Shown here piece after piece: positions 12,176-15,949 of a stretch of DNA of 15,949 bases (position 1 is the stretch's first letter; each line of letters starts with the position of its first letter). The translations under genes were made by a program, and so were the position numbers. The DNA comes from Fervidifonticultor_A sp037443565 (GTDB taxonomy: Bacteria > Sysuimicrobiota > Sysuimicrobiia > Sysuimicrobiales > Humicultoraceae). The DNA lies in the NCBI GenBank assembly GCA_037443565.1, contig JBBIOB010000063.1, forward strand, positions 1 through 15,949, given 5' to 3'. The notes beneath the pieces were generated by a model. That model worked only from the letters and a program-made list of their open reading frames with translations, was not told the DNA's origin and ran no database searches.

Positions 12176-12202
12176 CGCTCGGGCCCGCCTGGGCGCGCGT
12201 CG

Positions 12203-12231
12203 TTGACACCCCTGGGGGTGGGTGCTAAAAT
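12203..12231 (+). promoter_or_regulatory. Promoter for the L7Ae-family gene and probably the rpsL-rpsG-fusA genes
   Basis: Consensus TTGACA (12203-12208), a 17-bp spacer and TAAAAT (12226-12231). Predicted start is about 12238, giving a short leader of about 19 bases. I see no convincing promoter between the L7Ae-like gene and rpsL, so this one may serve the whole downstream str operon. Confidence 0.82.
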
Positions 12232-12256
12232 CCTCTGGCGCGCGGTGAGTGGTCAT

Positions 12257-12544
12257 ATGGCAGATGAGGCGGCGCTCGCGCGGCTCCGCGCGGCTCCGGC
12301 GCGGGCCGTAGGGGCGCAGCAAACGGCCAGGGCCATTACCCGCGGGAAGGTCGTCGAGGCCTTCATCGCGGCCGACGCCGACCATCGGGTGCTTGAACCG
12401 GTGGTGCGGGCGGCGGGTGAACGCGGCATCGGGTTGATCGAGGTGGAGTCCATGACCGCCCTCGGACGCGCCTGCGGCATCGCAGTCGGCGCGGCCGCAG
12501 CGGCGGTTCTCGCTGAGGATTCCGGCCCGCCGCACGCGCTGTGA
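12257..12544 (+). CDS. Ribosomal L7Ae/L30e/S12e/Gadd45-family RNA-binding protein
   Basis: A 95-aa protein of the L7Ae-like fold. The pattern ARAVGAQQTARAITRGKVVEAFIAADAD, then VLEPVVRAAGERGIGLIEVESMTALGRACGI and VGAAAAAVL matches the bacterial members often found between rpoC and rpsL (YbxF/RplGB in Bacillus). Known relatives bind kink-turn RNA; their exact role in bacteria is not settled. The ATG at 12257 has GGTGAG (12244-12249) 7 bases before it, and an in-frame TTG at 12203 would lie within the promoter. Its position fits this subfamily, so the assignment is fairly secure, but whether it is a ribosome component here is unknown. Confidence 0.87.
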   Translation: MADEAALARLRAAPARAVGAQQTARAITRGKVVEAFIAADADHRVLEPVVRAAGERGIGLIEVESMTALGRACGIAVGAAAAAVLAEDSGPPHAL

Positions 12545-12826
12545 ACGGAGCCGGAGCGATCCGGCCGCAAGTGAATCGGGGCTCGACGATCACGCTTCGT
12601 CCTCGTTCCGCGGAGCCCTCTAGACTGCGCCGCAGGGCACGTGCCCTCCTTGCCGTGTCTCGTATGGCGCGGGCTCGACGAACAGAAGAACGAGTCGCGT
12701 CGCGATAACCCAGGCGGCGCCGCCCCCAACAGGCGGATGTCGGCTGAGGCATCGCCCCCTGCGTCCTGACCCCCACAGCGGGAGGTCGCCGGGGAGTGTG
12801 CGCGACGTCTGCTTGGGAGGAGACGT
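12545..12826 (+). other. Spacer between the L7Ae-like gene and rpsL, no gene seen
   Basis: The 282 bases contain no convincing protein or RNA gene; the long antisense open frame crossing them is a shadow of the high-GC coding strand. I see a 14-bp perfect palindrome AGGGCACGTGCCCT (12634-12647) and a 12-bp palindrome GGCGGCGCCGCC (12713-12724). GATAAC at 12704 resembles a -10 box but lacks a -35 partner. The rpsL ribosome binding site GGGAGGAG is at 12815-12822. As the leader of the str operon it may hold a regulatory RNA that I cannot identify. Confidence 0.5.
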
Positions 12827-13201
<375 letters not shown>

Positions 13202-13216
13202 CCGGAGGAATCGACG

Positions 13217-13690
13217 ATGCCCCGGAAGGGAAGCGTACCCCAACGCGACATCAGCCCGGACCCCCTCTATGAGAACGTCATGGTGCACCGGCTGATCAAC
13301 AAGGTCATGACCCGGGGGAAGAAGAGCCTGGCCTCCCGGACGGTCTACCGCGCGTTCGGTCTGGTCCGCGAGAAGAGCGGTCAGGATCCCGACAAGGTCT
13401 TCGAGAAGGCGCTCGGCAACGTAATGCCCGCGGTCGAGGTCCGACCCCGCCGCGTGGGCGGCGCCACGTATCAGGTGCCGGTCGAGGTGCGGCCGGAGCG
13501 CCGCAGCTCGCTCGGCATCCGATGGCTCGTCGGGTACGCCCGCCAGCGCAAGGACCGTCGGACCTTCAGTGAGCGGCTGGCCGCCGAGATCCTCGACGCG
13601 TCGACCGGTCAGGGCGCGGCGGTGAAGAAGCGAGAGGACACGCACAAGATGGCCGAGGCGAACAAGGCCTTCGCGCACTACCGATGGTAG
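13217..13690 (+). CDS. rpsG: 30S ribosomal protein S7
   Basis: S7 starts assembly of the 30S head by binding the 3' domain of 16S rRNA and contacts the E-site tRNA. The 157-aa product shows the family signature near the start (MPRKGSVPQRDISPDPLYEN), KVMTRGKKSLA, ALGNVMPAVEVRPRRVGGATYQVP, RWLVGYARQRKDR and the usual ending EANKAFAHYRW. GGAGGA (13204-13209) lies 7 bases before the ATG. The final bases ATGGTAG overlap an in-frame ATG of the fusA frame, which is why the fusA start needs a choice. Confidence 0.98.
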   Translation: MPRKGSVPQRDISPDPLYENVMVHRLINKVMTRGKKSLASRTVYRAFGLVREKSGQDPDKVFEKALGNVMPAVEVRPRRVGGATYQVPVEVRPERRSSLGIRWLVGYARQRKDRRTFSERLAAEILDASTGQGAAVKKREDTHKMAEANKAFAHYRW

Positions 13691-13722
13691 TCGCCACCTC
13701 GCCCCGGCCAGGAGCAGACCTG

Positions 13723-15807
13723 GTGGACGTCAACGCACTGCGCACAATCCGGAACATCGGCATCGTCGCTCACATCGACGCGGGCAAGACGACGACGACC
13801 GAGCGCGTCCTGTTCTATACGGGTCGCGTGCATCGTCTCGGCGAGGTGGACGAGGGCTCGGCCACGATGGACTGGATGGTGCAGGAGCGCGAGCGGGGGA
13901 TCACCATCACCTCGGCCGCCACGACCTGCCTGTGGCGAGACCACCGTATCAACATCATCGACACCCCCGGGCACGTGGACTTCACGATGGAGGTCGAGCG
14001 GTCGCTGCGGGTGCTCGACGGTGCTGTCGTCCTGCTGTCCGCGGTCGAGGGCGTGCAGCCGCAGTCCGAGACGGTCTGGCGGCAGGCCGACCGCTATCAG
14101 GTGCCCCGCGTCATCTTCATCAACAAGATGGACCGCACCGGGGCCGACTTCGACCGCGTGGTCGAGATGATCCGCGATCGGTTCGCCGCCGTGCCCGTGC
14201 CGGTACAGCTGCCCATCGGGGCTGAGGACCGGTTCGAGGGCGTCATCGATCTGATCCGCATGAAGTCCATCATCTACCTGGACGACCTCGGGACCCGGTC
14301 GGACGAGACCGACATCCCCGAGCACCTGCGGGGGGCTGCCGAGGCCGCGCGCGAGCGTCTGCTCGAGGCGTGCGCCGACCTCAACGACGACCTGGCGCAC
14401 ACGTACCTCGAAGGCGGCGCAATCACCGAAGAGGAGATGCGCGCCGCGCTGCGGCGGGGAACGCTGGCCGCCCGGATCGTACCCGTGATGTGTGGGAGCG
14501 CGTTTCGGAACAAGGGCGTCCAGCCGCTCCTGGACGCGGTCATCGACTACCTGCCCTCGCCCCTCGACCTCCCCCCGGTAGAGGGGACTGATCCGAAGAC
14601 CGGGGAGCCGCTCGAGCGCGCCGCCGACCCCTCCGGGCCGTTCGCAGCGCTCGCGTTCAAGATCATTTCCGACCCCTATGTCGGCAAGCTCACCTACTTC
14701 AGGGTCTACTCCGGGACGCTGAAGTCAGGCTCCTACGTATTCAACGCCAACAAGAGTCAGAAGGAGCGGGTGTCCCGCATCCTCCAGATGCACGCCAACC
14801 ACCGCGAGGACATCCCCGAGGTGTCCGCGGGCAACGTCGTGGCGGCGGTCGGCCTACGGATCACCGCCACCGGCGACTCGCTGTGCGAGGAGCGCGCCCC
14901 GGTCATCCTGGAGGCGATGCACTTTCCCGACCCCGTCATCTCGGTGGCCGTGGAGCCGAAGACCCGGGCCGACGAAGAGAAGCTGAGCACGTCTCTGGCG
15001 CGCCTGGCCGACGAGGACCCCACCTTCCGGGTGCGGTTCGACACCGAGACCGGGCAGACGATCATCTCTGGCATGGGCGAGCTGCATCTGGAGATCATCG
15101 TCGACCGGCTGCTGCGCGAGTTCAACGTGCAGGCGAACGTCGGTCGGCCCCAGGTCGCCTACAAAGAGACCATCCGCCAGGCAGCGCGGGGCGATGGGCG
15201 GTACGTCCGGCAGACCGGCGGCCGCGGCCAGTACGGCCACGCGGTCATCGAGATCGAGCCGCTCGAGCGGGGAGCCGGCGTGGAGTTCGTCGACAAGATC
15301 ACCGGCGGCACGATCCCCCGGGAGTTCATCAGGCCGATCGAGGCCGGGATCCGTGAGGCGGCCGAAGCGGGCGTCGTGGCCGGGTATCCGGTCATCGATT
15401 TCCAGGCGACGCTGATCGATGGATCCTACCACGAGGTCGACTCGAGCGAGATGGCGTTCAAGATCGCGGGGTCGTTCGCCTTCAAGGAGGCCGCGGGCCG
15501 AGCGAAACCGGTGCTGCTGGAGCCGATCATGGAGGTGGAGATCGTGACGCCCGAGGCCTACATGGGCGACGTGATCGGCGACCTCAATGCCCGTCGCGGG
15601 CGCATCGGGGGGATGGAATCCCAGGGCGCGCTGCGCGTGATCCGCGCCACGGTGCCGCTGGCCGAGATGTTCGGGTACGCCACGGCGTTGCGCTCGGTCA
15701 GTCAGGGTCGGGCGACCTATTCCATGGAGCCGTTGCACTACGAGGACGTGCCTCCCAGCATTGCCGAGCACGTGATGGCCCGATCGGGCGTGGGCGCGCG
15801 GGCATAG
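13723..15807 (+). CDS. fusA: Elongation factor G
   Basis: EF-G is the GTPase that drives ribosomal translocation. With the GTG at 13723 the product is 694 aa, a normal length. GTPase motifs are AHIDAGKT (16-23), RGITITSAAT, DTPGHVDF with catalytic H84, NKMDR (134-138) and GSAF. Domain 2 follows (FAALAFKIISDPYVGKLTYFRVYSG), then domain 3 (GMGELHLEIIVDRLLREF), domain 4 (GGRGQYGHAVIEIEP) and domain 5 (PIMEVEIVTPEAYMGDVIGDLNARRG). I prefer the GTG because AGGAG (13710-13714) lies 8 bases upstream and leaves nine residues before RNIGI, as is usual. The alternative ATG at 13684 overlaps the rpsG end by 7 bases, has no ribosome binding site and would add 13 residues. Confidence 0.97.
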   Translation: MDVNALRTIRNIGIVAHIDAGKTTTTERVLFYTGRVHRLGEVDEGSATMDWMVQERERGITITSAATTCLWRDHRINIIDTPGHVDFTMEVERSLRVLDGAVVLLSAVEGVQPQSETVWRQADRYQVPRVIFINKMDRTGADFDRVVEMIRDRFAAVPVPVQLPIGAEDRFEGVIDLIRMKSIIYLDDLGTRSDETDIPEHLRGAAEAARERLLEACADLNDDLAHTYLEGGAITEEEMRAALRRGTLAARIVPVMCGSAFRNKGVQPLLDAVIDYLPSPLDLPPVEGTDPKTGEPLERAADPSGPFAALAFKIISDPYVGKLTYFRVYSGTLKSGSYVFNANKSQKERVSRILQMHANHREDIPEVSAGNVVAAVGLRITATGDSLCEERAPVILEAMHFPDPVISVAVEPKTRADEEKLSTSLARLADEDPTFRVRFDTETGQTIISGMGELHLEIIVDRLLREFNVQANVGRPQVAYKETIRQAARGDGRYVRQTGGRGQYGHAVIEIEPLERGAGVEFVDKITGGTIPREFIRPIEAGIREAAEAGVVAGYPVIDFQATLIDGSYHEVDSSEMAFKIAGSFAFKEAAGRAKPVLLEPIMEVEIVTPEAYMGDVIGDLNARRGRIGGMESQGALRVIRATVPLAEMFGYATALRSVSQGRATYSMEPLHYEDVPPSIAEHVMARSGVGARA

Positions 15808-15847
15808 GCGCGCCGGGCGACGAGGACGGACGGAGGGACCAGGGGCG

Positions 15848-15949
15848 ATGGCCAAGCAGAAGTTTGAGCGGACGAAGCCGCACGTGAACATTGGGACGAT
15901 CGGGCACGTGGACCATGGGAAGACGACGTTGACGGCGGCGATCACGCAT
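15848..15949 (+). CDS. tuf: Elongation factor Tu, N-terminal part (continues beyond the window)
   Basis: The first 34 codons of a second EF-Tu gene: MAKQKFERTKPHVNIGTIGH followed by VDHGKTTLTAAITH, including the P-loop GHVDHGKT. GGAGGG (15832-15837) lies 10 bases before the ATG. It sits 40 bases after fusA, completing the standard rpsL-rpsG-fusA-tuf order. Codon use is again strongly G-ending: all three glycines are GGG and all six threonines are ACG, like the tuf fragment at the left end and unlike fusA. The two fragments cover different parts of the protein, so identity of the two copies cannot be tested here. Confidence 0.97.
   Translation, partial: MAKQKFERTKPHVNIGTIGHVDHGKTTLTAAITH

Overview
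This high-GC window, all on the + strand, is the classical bacterial transcription/translation supercluster. In order it holds tuf (3' part) - rpmG - tRNA-Trp - a secreted protein of unknown role - secE - nusG - rplK - rplA - rplJ - rplL - rpoB - rpoC - an L7Ae-family gene - rpsL - rpsG - fusA - tuf (5' part). RpoB (about 1134 aa) and RpoC (1146 aa, no SI3-type insert in the trigger loop) are short, and an L7Ae-like gene lies between rpoC and rpsL. An L10-leader RNA precedes rplJ, and the tRNA encodes its CCA end. Together these suggest a high-GC lineage nearer the Firmicutes/Terrabacteria side than the Proteobacteria, perhaps a candidate phylum known from metagenomes. The phylum cannot be fixed by eye. 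The exported CsgG/TolB-N-like protein hints at a two-membrane envelope, but only weakly.

Layout. Positions 1-662 hold the end of one EF-Tu gene and rpmG. Positions 663-880 hold a strong promoter, tRNA-Trp and a perfect 11-bp hairpin. Positions 881-1453 encode an exported protein I cannot name. Positions 1454-3780 are the secE-nusG-rplK-rplA operon behind a TTGACA/TATACT promoter. Positions 3781-4973 are the rplJ-rplL unit with its own promoter, L10 leader and attenuator-like hairpin. Positions 4974-5299 are a 326-base spacer with another promoter and a second attenuator-like hairpin. Positions 5300-12148 are rpoB and rpoC, three bases apart. Positions 12149-12544 hold a promoter and the L7Ae-family gene. 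Positions 12545-12826 have no gene that I can see. Positions 12827-15949 are rpsL, rpsG, fusA and the start of a second tuf.

The genes together supply RNA polymerase core (beta, beta'), the elongation factor NusG, the SecE translocon subunit, the ribosomal stalk (L10, L7/L12, L11, L1), decoding-centre proteins S12 and S7, and the elongation factors EF-G and EF-Tu. Five near-consensus sigma-70-type promoters, each with a 16-17 bp spacer, divide the cluster into separately tunable units.

I found no previously undescribed system; this is core housekeeping DNA. The points worth a second look are the sharply different codon use of both tuf fragments, the first ~50 bases that do not read as EF-Tu, the two attenuator-like structures around the stalk and polymerase genes, the tandem repeat abutting the secE promoter, and the unassigned exported protein.
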